A stretch of 64,000 nucleotides of DNA from Gerris lacustris (lineage: Eukaryota; Arthropoda; Insecta; Hemiptera; Gerridae), in contig OX578279.1 of the NCBI GenBank assembly GCA_951217055.1, positions 27,616,173 through 27,680,172 on the forward strand, read 5' to 3'. The notes below the pieces were generated by a model. The model made no database searches. It saw nothing but the letters and a program-made list of their open reading frames with translations, and was not told the DNA's origin. Below are positions 10,918-23,159 of the stretch, piece after piece. Made by a program: the position numbers and the translations under genes. Positions within the stretch are counted from its first letter, which is position 1. Every line of letters starts with the position of its first letter.

Positions 10918-11610
10918 AGGGTCCGTAGGCCACACTATACTATATTATAGTGTTTATCTGTAAAGTGTATAAACAGTGTTTTTTTAAAATGCTAAAAAGC
11001 TTACTTTGAACCATTCTAAGGGTCTGATATTCTCAAAACACACTCTGATAAAGGATTTTTTTCTACTGAACCGGACAACAACCAATATAAATACATCGAA
11101 AAGCACATAATTATAAAAAAAACGTATTTTGTCAATAAAAAATAAAATAATATTTATTTCGAAATTTCTAAAAAGTGGTATCTTTACTTTTGGCCGAAGA
11201 ATGTTCAGGAATTTTTTCAGATTTTTGCACTTCACATAAGTGAGATAGAGGGGGGGGGGGCACGTTTCAAACCCGCTTCAAACATGCCTACGCTCACCCT
11301 ATCAAAGTTATATCCAAAGAATTATATATTTTTGTAATCAGCTCGACGTACCCTTTCATATGATACCCCTCACGGTGTCGAAAAAAAATAAAAACAATTT
11401 AACCCTTAAGTCTTTTTACCCTAATTTTTTAGAAAAATATTTTTTTGAGTCGCTATATTTTTAAAATATGTGGGCAGGTACAAGACACATACATGCCAAA
11501 TTTCAAAGTGATCGGACGAAAGGTGTAGCCGTGAGAGCACGCGAGAGGAAGGACGGACAGACACACGCAGGAAAATATAAGGGTCCTTGGTTTTGCCTAC
11601 GGACCCTAAA
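10918..11610 (+). mobile_element. Family D element, complete, DINE-1-like plan
   Basis: It begins AGGGTCCGTAGGC (10918-10930) and ends GCCTACGGACCCT (11595-11607), a 13-bp inverted match. The tail contains a second hairpin, GGGTCC (11581) with GGACCC (11601). Between them lie an 11-bp G run near 11252, the phrase CATGCCAAATTTCAAAGTGATCGGACG, and the GACGGACAGACAC stretch. This is the same order of parts as in families A and B. No coding potential; a short frame at 11468-11674 is accidental. Confidence 0.75.
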
Positions 11611-11775
11611 AATGATTAACAATGCAATTAGTAGTATAGGTAAATCTATTTATTTATATATGTCAAAATCATAGTGCATTTCAGGAAACAATATTGATAG
11701 ATTTCAGGCCCTTAAAACACCTTAGAATTCAGCCGATTTTGTTAATTGTTCTAATTAGTTTTTATTACCTTGGTT

Positions 11776-11810
<35 letters not shown>

Positions 11811-12754
11811 AATAAATTATATTCTATTCCTATTGAGATATTAAAACCTAATTCTTCGTATCTTTTGCTGCATTTTAATTTGTTATATTATGAATGACAA
11901 GTTAATGAGGGATGTGGTTACGAATGCCATATGCACAGTCCATTATCTTTTTAAATCTAACTCAGAAATGTTTTGTTACAAACCTCGTATATGGGATCAA
12001 AAGGGGCCTGAGTCCCCTGATACCAGAATACGCCGACTGTTAGATCTAATAAATTATTTTAGACTTCTTGTTTTCGATTTATCATGTAATCAGTTTTATC
12101 TTGCCTTAATATTCACATCTAATTTTTTCTAGTCAATCTCCTAGGGGAAATATCAATGCCACATGTTAGCACACGAATAGAAGTGCTCACAATTGTAGAT
12201 TCTGCTTCTACGGACTAATTGGTTTGCTGACGTAATTGATAGTTTTGTGCTTGAGGATTGAAGAGATAACTTGAAGTATCCAACTATGCAGTCAATGGTT
12301 AGGAGCATTATTCCCCTTTTAAGTTTATAGATGAGATAAATTATTGTAGTTTGAACATCACTTTCAGTTGAAGGGAATTTCTTGAACTATTCATATATTT
12401 ATCCTCCCTCTCGGAAGCTTTGTCATACCTAAATAGCTTTAATATTCCATTATATGGGCATAGTAATGGATCATTATTAGCTATGGTAAAAAGTCAGTAC
12501 AATATCTCAACTATGCTCAACATTAAAATTGGTTTTGTGAATGACGACCACAATTTCATGTATAAAATATCAGAATTACAAAATATTCCTATTAAACCAC
12601 ATTTCTCTCACTTATTCTGGCTACTTACATTAGCAATATATGGAGCCAATAAAAGATAACATTTTGTTTGGGTAATTAGTAAAATTAGAACTCGATAAAT
12701 AAACTTTACCGCAAGAGAAAGCAATGGGGTGGACCTTTTGTGCGCCCGCTTCGA
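11611..12754. other. Non-coding stretch with T31 tract
   Basis: A T run of about 31 (11778-11808) may be the poly-A of a degraded minus-strand retroposon. Short frames at 11890-12132 and 12420-12659 carry no motif I recognise. Confidence 0.45.
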
Positions 12755-12905
12755 CATCCACTGAAATTTTATCAAAATCAGACAAGGCGTTTACAAATTA
12801 AGGGTGTTCACTAAAATATTGACGGGCTGACCAACAGACAGACAGTAGACGAAAAGAAAACCTGATGTGTAAAACCTATTTTGCTTTTTGAATGCTGATA
12901 GTTGC
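12755..12905 (+). mobile_element. DINE-1-like core fragment
   Basis: TGAAATTTTATCAAAATCAG is followed by CCAACAGACAGACAGTAGACG and then CCTGATGTGTAAAACCTATTTTG. These are the core phrase, the GACA microsatellite, and the post-microsatellite block of family B, all divergent. Confidence 0.45.
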
Positions 12906-12921
12906 TTTATTATTAAAGAAA

Positions 12922-12970
12922 TTTCAATTTACCTGGAGAGACAAATTGTGTTATTCCTTTAATTATAGAT
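12922..12970 (+). mobile_element. Fragment of the tRNA-derived SINE body
   Basis: ATTTCAATTTACCTGGAGAG followed by TGTGTTATTCCTTTAA matches the body of the SINE at 16200-16430 (ATTTCAATTTACGAGGAGAG). The tRNA-like head is missing. Confidence 0.5.
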
Positions 12971-14520
12971 AAGTTACCTATAATCGAAATAGAACAAATA
13001 ATTCATTAGATATAAAAGAAAATACATCTCTTTACCAAAAAGAACCTAATTATCTGTTTTCAATCACAAAGGATAATCCTCAGTGTTGAGAGGAAAAAGT
13101 AAAAAGAGTGTAAAAGGGGAAAAAGTATGTGTAGTAATTGAGAACGAAGATTTAATCTGAAAAGATATTCTACTCAAAGCGACTAAAGTTTAATTTGTCA
13201 GAACACTTTATAAGATTTAATTAATTAATTCTACGTTCTTTATAAACTTTATGCAAGCCTCATTTTTTAAAATAATTACTTGGTTTAGATGGAATAACTT
13301 TGAAATGCTGTTAGACAATCTGTATTCGTCTGCCTTCATATTTAACTGAAATTACTTTTGTAAACTCACAAGTAAGTTTAAGAGATTCACTAGAACTTAA
13401 AACTATTATAAGTTAACGTTCAGGAAAATAAGTAGAAGATTTCGTGAGTCGTCTATAAGATAAACAAGCAGGGAATGTCAAATGTCATATATAACTGATA
13501 CAAACATATATTGAGTCTTATCCAAGTAGTAAAGGTTGCGTGTAGCCAAGATATGTGATGTTATTAGGCAAGTCGGGGACCCCCCGGTTTGTGTATATAG
13601 AGGAAGGCATCTATTTATATTAGTATTAATCATGTAATGCCCTTAGGGTTGGGATATGAGATGGTCTGCGGATTCCCCCGACGGTCATATAGGCACCCTT
13701 CTGGTAAGGGTCGGACCCGTCCAAACGAGTACATTATTTAGACCGCCCATACCGTTACAAGGACGACATCTGTCGTCAAATATCACTTCCACGCCTTCAA
13801 ACCCTCTATTCCTCTTGGTAAAAAGTCCTCCTTGGTAGGAAGATTGCGGAGGCTGTAAAACGTAAAGTAAACCTAAAACCCTCATTGCCGTGGTTAGTTC
13901 ACAGTCTGAGTCACCAGGGGGAGCACTTATTGTGTGTTTTACTCTAAATAATTTATGGAAGATTTTTTTTTTTTTTTTTTCAAAGTCTCCCCTTTTATTT
14001 CGTTAGAATATACTGAACAATAGGAAATATAAGATGGTACAATAAATGCAAAGGGTCAGAAAACTACGAGTACATCGATTCGATTGAACTGAATCCAATA
14101 ATTCATGGCACTACGCGTCCCCATCACTTTTTGGTACAAAGAAAAAAGGGGTCTCTTCATACACCCAAATAACTTACTACTGCTTTTTCCATGAGGTATT
14201 ACGTTGAAATAAAAGTGGAATAGACAATAGACAAGATGTATTACCTATTATCTAATATACTACTCTATTGTCTTGTGCTTCAAAAATATATAAATTTACT
14301 ATCAAAAATAGAAACTTATATGAAGATATACTTATTTTTCTTATTATTTCTTCTTTTTGTTTTTATAATACTAGAATTTCCATTCACAAGCTTAAAAATG
14401 ATCATTTTACGGTTTTATTTATTTTAGAATCTTAGAATTTTGTTTTAAGATTTAGTAACGGGTGGGGTAAAAGAACAATTATTAAAAAACACTTTAGATA
14501 CACATAAGTTAACATAACTA
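12971..14520. other. Non-coding stretch, one G+C-richer island
   Basis: Bases about 13560-13900 are noticeably G+C-richer than their surroundings and have open frames on both strands, but no domain or splice structure I can recognise. A T18 tract lies near 13963-13980. Confidence 0.4.
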
Positions 14521-14527
14521 GCAATCG

Positions 14528-14556
14528 CCACGCGCTTCGCGCGGGTTCATGCTAGG
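14528..14556 (+). mobile_element. Possible Helitron-like 3' terminus
   Basis: A tight hairpin CGCGCTTCGCGCG (14531-14543) is followed after eight bases by CTAG (14552-14555). A hairpin closely upstream of CTRR is the canonical Helitron 3' end. The base after CTAG is G, not the expected T, and no TC-type 5' end was located. Confidence 0.35.
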
Positions 14557-16195
14557 AATAGGTGGCTGTATCATAGTTCTAATATATTGGATTAAAATGT
14601 AGGCCATATCATGAAATAAATTACACTGTATTTGATTAGCTTTATTACAGAAAATGGCACAGCTGAGCTTGATAAATAATATAAATAAAATAATAACAAA
14701 GATAAAACCTAAATCAACGCAATTTATTAGTACTCCAAATTGTACAAAAGATAAGGATATGTGCACCATTCGGAGTTTGACGCTAAATTTAAGTCAAGGA
14801 AAGTAGAAGGAGAAAGAGCATTTGTTTAAATCTAGGTTGCAAGGTGTGTTTATGAGGAATAATTTATTTATTTATCATTAACCTTTCGAAAAACAAACTT
14901 TAGTTTTAAAAATAATTGTTTATATTTTCTTTATACTCGTTTTTAACAAATAACTATAATACATATAACTATTTAATAATAAATATATCCATATATAAGG
15001 TTATGAAAATGAGTATTTGCTAAAACGTAAATACGAAGATATTTATCTACTACTAAATTTAGTTTCTTCTTTATAAATACTACTTATTCTCAGAAAAAAG
15101 GACAAATTATTTGAATAATAAATACTCGTTTTTAAGAGTTTTAGTGTGAGGTTTAACCGGTCCAATCAGAAATAAATGGGTCAATAATTGCACACGCCAT
15201 GAGAGCTCAAAGTGAAAAGAAATTAACAAAAAATAATCAAATTTACCCTATTTAAGGTAGAACCGATGGTCGTATGACACTTATTTAAAAAAATAAAAAC
15301 AAGTCTCGAGTAAAAAGTTGTGAGATTATAGGTGTAGCCAAGTTTTTCTCGTCCAAGTAAGTTCTACTAGGTCAGATTTATCCAATACAAGTAAATTATG
15401 TTTTATTTGTCCCCCCTCTCTATACTTTGTTCCTCACAAACTCAAACATTTTCTTTCACAAATTACTCTACACGTTTAAATTTAAATAAATTTCTGACGC
15501 AGCACAAAGAGGCTAAAATTAGATGCAGTGTCTTATAAAATTTTGTATCCTCGTGTTGCGACACTAAAATTTAAAATTTATTATTGGATTTGCTGTAGTA
15601 TAATAAGTTTGTTTCTGCACAAAAATATAAGTTGTGAACGAAATGTGGCATACTTATTTAGCTTGACATTACTACTACTTACTTATACTTATTTAGTTTT
15701 ACATTTTATATAAGCGGATAAATTACAGCTTATTTCAAATAAGTATAAATTCAGACAAGATATCTCATTAAATTTTTGTTATTGTTTCCATTCTCCTATG
15801 TGGCCCCGGTGTAATTATCTTGATTGATTAAAATTAAATATAATCCATAATAACCAAATTATGTGTTGATCGGTGTCACAAAGGAAAGATCAAAAAAAGA
15901 AAAAAAAAAACTCTGTTGATATCGACTGAATTGTTTGTGAGGAGCAGTCAAAAGTAAAAAATAAAGTTTTAGATTTACTGACAGTTCAGAAAAATGTATT
16001 TCTTTCTTCGAAGTATAGGTTACTTTATATTTAATTTTGACTGATCCTCGCTATCCTCAATTTTAAATAAAATAAATAAAACTTCCAGGGTTTTATTAGA
16101 TTTGGGAGTAGAATTAAAAAATGATACTGCATATATAATGATGCATTGTGAAATGCATTGTACACAATCTTGACAGGTTTGACCCAGACTTAAGA
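14557..16195. other. AT-rich non-coding stretch
   Basis: No gene or repeat family recognised. Isolated short frames (for example 15528-15713) look random. Confidence 0.45.
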
Positions 16196-16432
16196 TGATA
16201 AAGGTCCGCGGTAGCTCATTGCAATCGCATTCGCCTGCCATTATAGAGGTTCCGGGTTCGATTCCCGACCCTAGTAAGGAGATTTCAATTTACGAGGAGA
16301 GAAAATGTGTGTTATTTCTTTAAGATGTCAATAGACGGTCACATATCTAACGTCAATTGTAAGGTTTATACACCTGATGGAGCGGCACACCAACGCCCTG
16401 CCATTAAATACATACATTATAAAAGAGCTTAA
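16196..16432 (+). mobile_element. tRNA-derived SINE
   Basis: The head reads GGTCCGCGGTAGCTCATTGC, with an A-box-like GGTAGCTCA. About 40 bases on, the sequence GGTTCCGGGTTCGATTCCCG contains a perfect B-box core, GGTTCGATTCC. Together they give a pol III promoter spaced as in a tRNA. A body of about 150 bases follows, ending in an ATACATACATTATA tail. It is too divergent in the stems for a functional tRNA. A divergent fragment of the same body lies at 12922. Confidence 0.75.
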
Positions 16433-18885
16433 TAAGCCCTTTGGCTGGCCCAGACCCCACCCACGTGCTGTTGCGCCACAGAGTCAGTTAGTTATAGATT
16501 AAACACAAAAAAGGATTGGAGTGAAGTTGAGCAGCAGTAGTGGAGGAGCAAAAATGATAAAATAAAAAGTTAAAAAGTTGGTTTAAAAATAAAAATAATA
16601 AATATCATAAATCTAAGAAAAAGAAAAGTAGTTATGATTTGCAGACAGACTTATCTTATAGTTATCAATACTTTAAAAAATTATTCCCCAGCGTCAACTC
16701 AAAATGAACGATACAAGAAAAAGTTTTTTTTTCATGTTTTAGCTCTTTTCTTTGTTGAAAGCGAAATGATTTGTTTAAAAGAATAGCAAGGAGGAAGAAA
16801 TAAGGATATTACAGTTTAGGTTCGATAACGATAAAGCCTTAAAGTATGTTTGCCTCAAGTTTCCTCTTTAACCATCTTTTACTAGAAATAAAGACTAGAG
16901 CCTGGATAAAGAGAAAAGAAAGCCTTGTCTCTTAACCAACTACCTCCTTACCCAATGAAATTTCGTGAAAATAATTTAGGTAAGTGCAAGGAATGGCTCA
17001 TGAATAATTCCTTAGGTATTATATTATCAGAAGGCTCTTTTTTAAAAATACTCAAACAAGGAGACAGAAAAGTAAAATAAAAAGAACCGACTAAGTCACA
17101 AATTAATTTTAATCATATTTAATTTCTTTTTCTTTTATAAATAGAGTCATTTATCACAGTAATTAATGTTTAGAATGATAATATTTTTCTTAAATATATT
17201 TTTAAGAGATGAAATGGAGAAGGAATACTCATTAGAAAAGAGAACCGTCGAAAAAAAATTAGAGTCTTCGAGAGGGCAATCGTTGAACGATTCACCCTAG
17301 ACTTTTTTTCTTCAAGTGGATATTGAACAAGATTTGTAAAGGCGAAAGTATAAGAGATTTGAAGGAGTTTTGTGGGGCAAAAAAAGGGTAAAGAATCCGA
17401 TAAGAAGCGTTTAAGGAGGTCGAACAGTGGCGCATTTTGCCCTTTTTTTCGCCGTCTTCTTTATTCGAAGAAAGACTATGGGCGAAAATGAAAAAAAAAG
17501 TCTTCTAAAAAGAGATTGTACGAGGGAGAATGCTGAGGAGTTGATTTCAATAAAAAGGAGATGGGGCCACAGACTCGAGCTTTTTTTCGAAATAAAAGAT
17601 AAAAAAAATAAAAAATAAGGTAGAGAAAGAACAAGAGGTCTGCTAATGAAGCGTCTGTGAGGCCGCAGCCACGGCAAAATTGGCCCGACCCAATCCTCAA
17701 ATAATGAACCTTCTCTTAACCAACGGCAGGCAAAAGCAACACAAAAAAGAGAAAGGGAAAAAATGCTAATAACTCGGATACGGTTGGATGCGAGAACCGT
17801 AGAAGCAGTGTAATTTTACATTCCAATGCTGAACGTTGCATAGTTTTGTTATTTCAAGTAAAACAAAGAGAGAGAGGAAAGGGAAAATGATAATGATTCT
17901 AAATAAAATTTTTCATTAAGCTCTCTTTCATCCTGCTGAGTGGTGTAGATAGTTCGAAGGTCCGGAATAATTAAAACAAAACCTTATTATCAGCATCTAT
18001 ATTTTTATAGATCAGTTGGGGAAAAAATGCAGATTGAATCCACTTAATTAAAAGCACGGAGAAACAAGATAGGCTTTAATATTAGCTGATCTCAGTGATG
18101 GAATTTAAATTGCGTGGAATATTAAAATATAATTATCAAATTATAACAACACTGAGTTATAAAGAAGTTATTATAAGAAGCGAGGAAAAAATGTAAGTGG
18201 AGAGACTATTTCCTTTAACCTTTTACTAATGCTTCTAATTCAGTAAATTTTCCAAATTTTTATACATAAAGAAATGTCTAGTTGTACTCAAGGAAGGGGT
18301 TCTCCTACAAAATATATTTTAAAATTTGTAATTATTAATTTAACCTCACAAAAATAGGAGCGTCGGAAAAGGTCCTCTTTCGAAAAAAAAAAGAAAAGAA
18401 TTTTAAGAAACTGTCCTTCATGTAATATTAAATATTTTATATATACGTATTCCAGTGAAGTAGATTACTTCAAATTATAAGGGCATTTTTTGTTGTTGTT
18501 TATAATACTTTTGTATATCAAAAATTGTAAAAGAAAACACTAATGTTCTAGAGTCAGATCAAACAAAAAAATAATTTACATTACAGACCAATAAAATAAT
18601 ATAATTAAACTAAATATATTAGGTAAAATATAAAATTTAATTAAATATAATTTACCAAATAAAGAAGACTTCAATCTGCAATCTTTAAATTCGAATACAG
18701 ATGGAGTGCTATGGTAATCTATTCCTATCCTGTAACAAAGATAATAGATAACATTAGCTGTTTATTGGGTAATGCATCAAACCAAACCTAGATAACAGGT
18801 ATCATTAACATACCTAGTTAGTTACCGATCTTCAACTGGTACTAAATTACTGGATAATCTCGCCGACTTAGGGGAAACTCCGAAA
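16433..18885. other. Purine-rich and AT-rich non-coding stretch
   Basis: Bases about 16500-17650 are strongly strand-asymmetric: purine-rich on the plus strand, with many AAAGAAA and GAGAAAG runs. Overlapping frames near 17411-17700 on both strands are low-complexity and not credible genes. No repeat family is recognised in 17700-18885. Confidence 0.45.
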
Positions 18886-18887
18886 AC

Positions 18888-19297
18888 TTATCTATCTATA
18901 TATTATATATAAAAGTCAATGTGGGTATGTGTGTATGTTCTTTATAAGCTCATTCATTATTAGATTGATCAACCAAATTCGGTACACATATTTTTCATCT
19001 CAGTTGCTACAGAGCTTGATATAATTATGTAATCTCCCTCTATAAAAGGATATTTTGGTTTAAGATGGCGGGCGTTTTTCTATAAAGTTTTGTGGTTGCT
19101 TTATCTCCTAAGCTATTTAGACCAGAATCTTTAAATTTTCCAATAAGATACTTCTTATGACTTAATCATATATATATTAAAATATTTTTTAATTTATCTT
19201 CAATTTTTTAATACAAGATGGCAGCCTAAGGATGCTTAAAATCCAAGCATAATCTGCCGTTTAAATTCCACCACAGCAATGCAAGGGTATATACCTT
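18888..19297 (+). mobile_element. Degraded interspersed repeat, possibly Helitron-type
   Basis: It starts TCTATCTATATATTATATAT, then AAAAGTCAATGTGGGTATGT, and ends near ACAGCAATGCAAGGGTATAT. From memory, many arthropod genomes carry short repeats that open TCTATATATATAAAA and close AGCAACGCGTGCGGGTACAGCTAG. This looks like an old copy with a lost terminus. Assignment is by pattern only. Confidence 0.4.
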
Positions 19298-19464
19298 CAG
19301 CATGTTAATAATAAACTAAACTGTGAGAGAGAAATTCCCATAGCCGAAAAGATCTCACTCTTTACTTTTGTATATAAGCAGTATACATAATATCAAAGTA
19401 TTGTTATGCCACAAAAATAGATTAAAAATTTTTATGCACTTACATGTAATGTAATAAGGTTCCC

Positions 19465-19855
19465 TAAATTCAAAAAGTGGGTTTTAAAAAATACTCCGTC
19501 GTCTGTGGTTTTTAGTCTGTGTAAGTTTGGCTGCTTAAATTTGACAAACATGTTCACAAAGATCATTCCCCGAGGGCGGAAGTGAATTGAGAAATGAATT
19601 TTAGCTCTTAATTTAGCATTATGGAGCGCTACCCCTAAAAACTTTTAAAAAAGTCAAATAAAAATAATTTCTCCGTCTAACTATGTAATCTCTAGCATAT
19701 TTTTCTCCAAGTATATACTCAATAAACATATACTCTTAACTTGATTAAATAAGTATACTCAATCTAACTATAAAAGTAGATTTTCTGGAAAGATCTCATT
19801 TCTGAGATATTGATAAAACTAATGTCACAGCTGAAACTCGATAAACTTTTAAAAT
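19465..19855 (-). mobile_element. Family A fragment, old, reverse orientation
   Basis: AAAAGTGGGTTTTAAAAAATA, TCCGTCGTCTGTGG, ATTCCCCGAGGGCGGAAG, GAAATGAATTTTAGCTC and GGAGCGCTACCCCTAAAAAC follow the order of the family-A reverse complement, at lower identity than the other copies. Confidence 0.65.
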
Positions 19856-20087
19856 ACTTTTTAAATATTTAAAAAAAAAAAAAGATATGGGGTTAAATTC
19901 AATAATATCACTGTCTATGAGGAAGTTTTCTTCAAGTTTGTCAGACCATTTGATTTTTCTAAATTTTAATCACGTCTTCAAACTAATCAATAATAGTTAT
20001 ATTTCCTTGAATATTTTGTTTTTAACATATACTAAATAGCTGAATTCTAGTATAGAGACCATTACACAGCAAAAATAAGTTAAATGA

Positions 20088-20915
20088 GTTTTAAAAAGTC
20101 GGTCCGAGACAACTCAGACACCCTTTCTGGCAGTTCTTTGATTGTACTCCCCTTTCAAAAAAAACAGAGGGGAGTAACAATGAGTACGGAATGTTGTTCT
20201 TTAGTCTGTTACTCCCCTTATCAAAACAGAAGTGAGATTATATTCCTTTGTCCCAAAGTGCATTGGACTTAACTTAACATCCCTTTTCTTAATAGTTATT
20301 TAGTCAAAGTCAGTTGTATTCTAAAACAATATAGGGGAGTAACAATCTAAAGAAGTATTAGCTTTTTTATATAAGAGTTCATAATTGCTTAACCCAGTGT
20401 TTTCTATTTGTTAGTTTTCGTCGGTACATTTATTTAATTATTATTGAACATTTTATCAAAATGTATCATAAAAATAACTTCTCCTCGGCGGAGAATCGAA
20501 CCAGGCCTCTCTCCGCCCGCGTTTAAAGATATTTTCTCAGAAACTAGATTTGGAAAACGGCTTATATTGTTAGTTTCGTATTTAATGGACTACATTTTAG
20601 AATTTTTTAATTAAAAACGATGGAACCATTTTCGAGTTATACTTCTTTTTCACGTTTTTTAAGAGTTTTTGGGGGAAGCACCCCCAAACTTGGAGCTAAA
20701 ATTTATTTTCTTAATTATGCCTTGGGGTATGATTTTTCTGAAGATTTCGTCAAAATCGGCCAAGTAGTTTAATTTCCAGGCGTCAGACGACAGACAACAA
20801 ACAGAATTTTTTTCAAAACTACTTTTTTTGGACTGAGGGGACCAAAACGTATATAAATCCCTCAAAATCGAATTTTTACGCCATCACAATACTTTCTCTT
20901 TACGAGAAAGTAAAA
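20088..20915 (+). mobile_element. Family A element with nested MITE
   Basis: The head TCGGTCCGAGACAACTCAGA (20099-20118) is split from the rest by the inserted MITE at about 20132-20357. The B-box-like GAGAATCGAACCAGG, the phrase TTTCGTCAAAATCGGCCAAG, and the tail hairpin (CTCTTTACGAGAAAG) then follow. The GACA microsatellite is short here (GACGACAGACAACAAAC). Confidence 0.85.
20132..20357. mobile_element. Small MITE with GGGGAGTAACAA ends
   Basis: CTTTGATTGTACTCCCCTTT (about 20137-20156) faces TAGGGGAGTAACAATCTAAAG near 20333-20353 in inverted orientation. Two further internal copies of the GGGGAGTAAC motif (one per strand) lie at about 20170 and 20206. It interrupts family A and is therefore younger than that copy. 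Confidence 0.65.
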
Positions 20916-21598
20916 ATTGATATTAATGGAATATGAAGTAAACCTATTAAGAGCAAGAAAACCATTACCTTATAATAACAATCTTAACTATGATGATACT
21001 GTCGTTAAACCTTGTTCGCCCCTAAATGGACGAAGTAGCGAGAGTGCAAATTTGTGTCTTCCGAAATCTCCCAGGGAATTTTGTAGAAGCTAGTACGCGT
21101 GGCCTTGAATAAATGTGGCAGGATGATTTGTTTTTTAGAAGGGTTCACAAAAAAGTAATGTACAAACAGAAGCTTTAGGGTTTAGAATGACGAAGATGGG
21201 GGAAGACGATCCTACCCTTCAGTCAGGATCACTTTAATGGCTCTGCAATTTTTTTTAGGAACTAACCAGGAAGTGAATATCTTTCTAAAATTAAAAAATA
21301 AATAAATAATTTCCTGTAAAAGTCAGTGGAATATCATTTGCAAGCATTTTTCAAGAAGCTCCAATTTTCTTAACATTGAGAGAGTTTAGAAGAATCGAAT
21401 TAATCGATAAAATTTCTTTTGATTAGAATATTTTGTATTTGCAGTTCTCATTCTGCAATTTCCATTTCCACGGGCATATTTTTCATCCTCCTATTTCAAG
21501 TGCTCATTTCTAAAACTTATTTTAAAAGTGACATTTATAATATTATTATTATATTTCAAATAACCAGAAAATCCTTCTTGCTTTATTAAGCTTGTATT
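20916..21598. other. Non-coding stretch
   Basis: No feature recognised. Confidence 0.45.
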
Positions 21599-21599
21599 C

Positions 21600-21875
21600 T
21601 GTTTTTCCTTCATGGCTTTTTGAGACTATATTTGGTTTTTTATGAAGCCTTCCCTCGTATTTGTTGCACTAGGTGGCTGAAGCTTCTGCCACAGTTGAGA
21701 TTGCCCTTTTAACAGCTTGTTTATGACATGGTAGACGTAGTAAAAACAGTTCTGGTGACAACAGTTTCTGGGTGACAAACAATTTGCTGTCTTCGTTAGG
21801 TATGGATTTTAATAATGGTTGATCATATATATTAAAATCCATGTCTCTCGGTAAATCAGTGAGATCCATGTAGGA
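21600..21875 (-). pseudogene. C-terminal relic of a widespread insect transposon protein
   Basis: The minus-strand frame from 21869 contains LFLLRLPCHKQAVKRAISTV followed by AEASAT and a stop. The same frame continues past the stop with CNKYEGRLHKKPNIVSKSHE and GKTEY. From memory this parallels a C-terminal signature (LPCHTQAVERxVKxVTEASxxV, then R-x-G-F-I and F-x-TKxEY) common to uncharacterised insect and cnidarian proteins of transposon origin. Other fragments of that family lie at 23160-24345 on the opposite strand, so the two pieces are not collinear. Function and superfamily are not established by me. Confidence 0.6.
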
Positions 21876-22029
21876 TAATGCTTCAAATTTAAAGCAGAAA
21901 TTTAAAATAGTCGGTATCTGTTTTCCTGACTATAGTGGGCTGCCAATTCACAGAGGTTCCTTAGGAAATAAGCCTGCTGAAATCGCCGTGACTATTTTGT
22001 ACAAGTATGTTTGATCTATGCTAATATGT

Positions 22030-22290
22030 TGTCAAACTAAAAATTAAAGGTTAGGACATGTTATGAGGACGGGGTTTCGTTTTTGGGTACCTGTCCTTGG
22101 TACCCAAAGCAAAGCCACGAACCTAGACCGGCAGGAAGAAGAATAATAACCTGGGAAGATAATATCAAGAATATAGTGCAGATACGAGATGTCCCTTGGA
22201 ACCAAGCAAGAAGCTTAGCTACACATAACAAAGCTTGGAAGGATCTTAGTAAGTTCTCTACACCAGTCGGTAGAAGAAAAATCGATTAAG
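22030..22290 (+). pseudogene. LINE C-terminal relic
   Basis: Reads LGHVMRTG in one frame, then after a shift PAGRRIITWEDNIKNI and DVPWNQARSLATHNKAWKDL. GHVxR, GRR-x-x-x-W-x-D and A-x-x-R/N-x-x-W spaced this way match the end of RTE-like LINE proteins. One frameshift near 22075 and no upstream enzyme on this strand make it a dead fragment. Confidence 0.6.
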
Positions 22291-23155
22291 TATTAAGTAA
22301 GTACTCGTAGTAAAAGTATTACATTATTCAAGTACGCGAAAGGACTTGAGGATTCTAATTGCCAGATTATTTTTTCAATTCTTTCATTACTCTACTATAT
22401 AGAATATGAATACAAAATATGTTTGAACTATATATTATATTTTAATTATATTTTTAGAGCATGTAAAAAAAATATGTACATATTTATATTTGGATTAATA
22501 GATAGTAAACTTGAACAGACTAATAAAAAATCTTTCATTTAGTTTGATAATAATATAATTTTGAGTATCATTCAGTATTATAAATAACCTACTTCGTATT
22601 AATACTAAACACGTGCCAATTTTTCGTGCTAGTGGGAAATACCGTCAAAGAGGAAAAATATATGTGAATCATCTTAAGATTTATTTTTGGATAATTATTT
22701 ACAATGATGAAGATACTTTCTTGTTAACTGAATTCTTGGTTAAAAGGTCTCTTCACATTACATTTTAAGTATCTAAAAATAAAAATGTACTAGAGGAAAT
22801 TATTAAAGAGGGTGATATAACAAACTGGTTTTGTCATTCTTCGAAGCTTATGAAATCGATTGGGTAACGTCTTTCGTGTAAATGCTTAAGCACACCACTA
22901 AAATAAATTTGTTTGCATTATTGTGTACTACACGTGAAGGGTGGTTTATTTTTTCTCTTTTTATAAGGGGACAGGTATAAAAAGTTGCGTAAGGGTCCCA
23001 AAATTACATGTCTGTAATATTATTACATTTGGATAAATCTAACTGCATCCGGATCAATATAGATTTTTTCCATACTTTAAATTTGATTATTTGTCCGTTT
23101 AATCTATTTTTTCGAAAAAAGTTCCAAGAAAATGTGTGGGTGGTTCGACAAATAA
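22291..23155. other. AT-rich non-coding stretch
   Basis: No gene or repeat recognised. Confidence 0.45.
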
Positions 23156-23159
23156 AGTG

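Noticed and set aside
13656..13885. Open frames on both strands in a G+C-richer patch
   Set aside because: No motif, no splice context, and equal openness on both strands; not supportable as a gene.
17411..17700. Three overlapping frames of 63-88 codons
   Set aside because: Low-complexity purine/pyrimidine tract translated on both strands.
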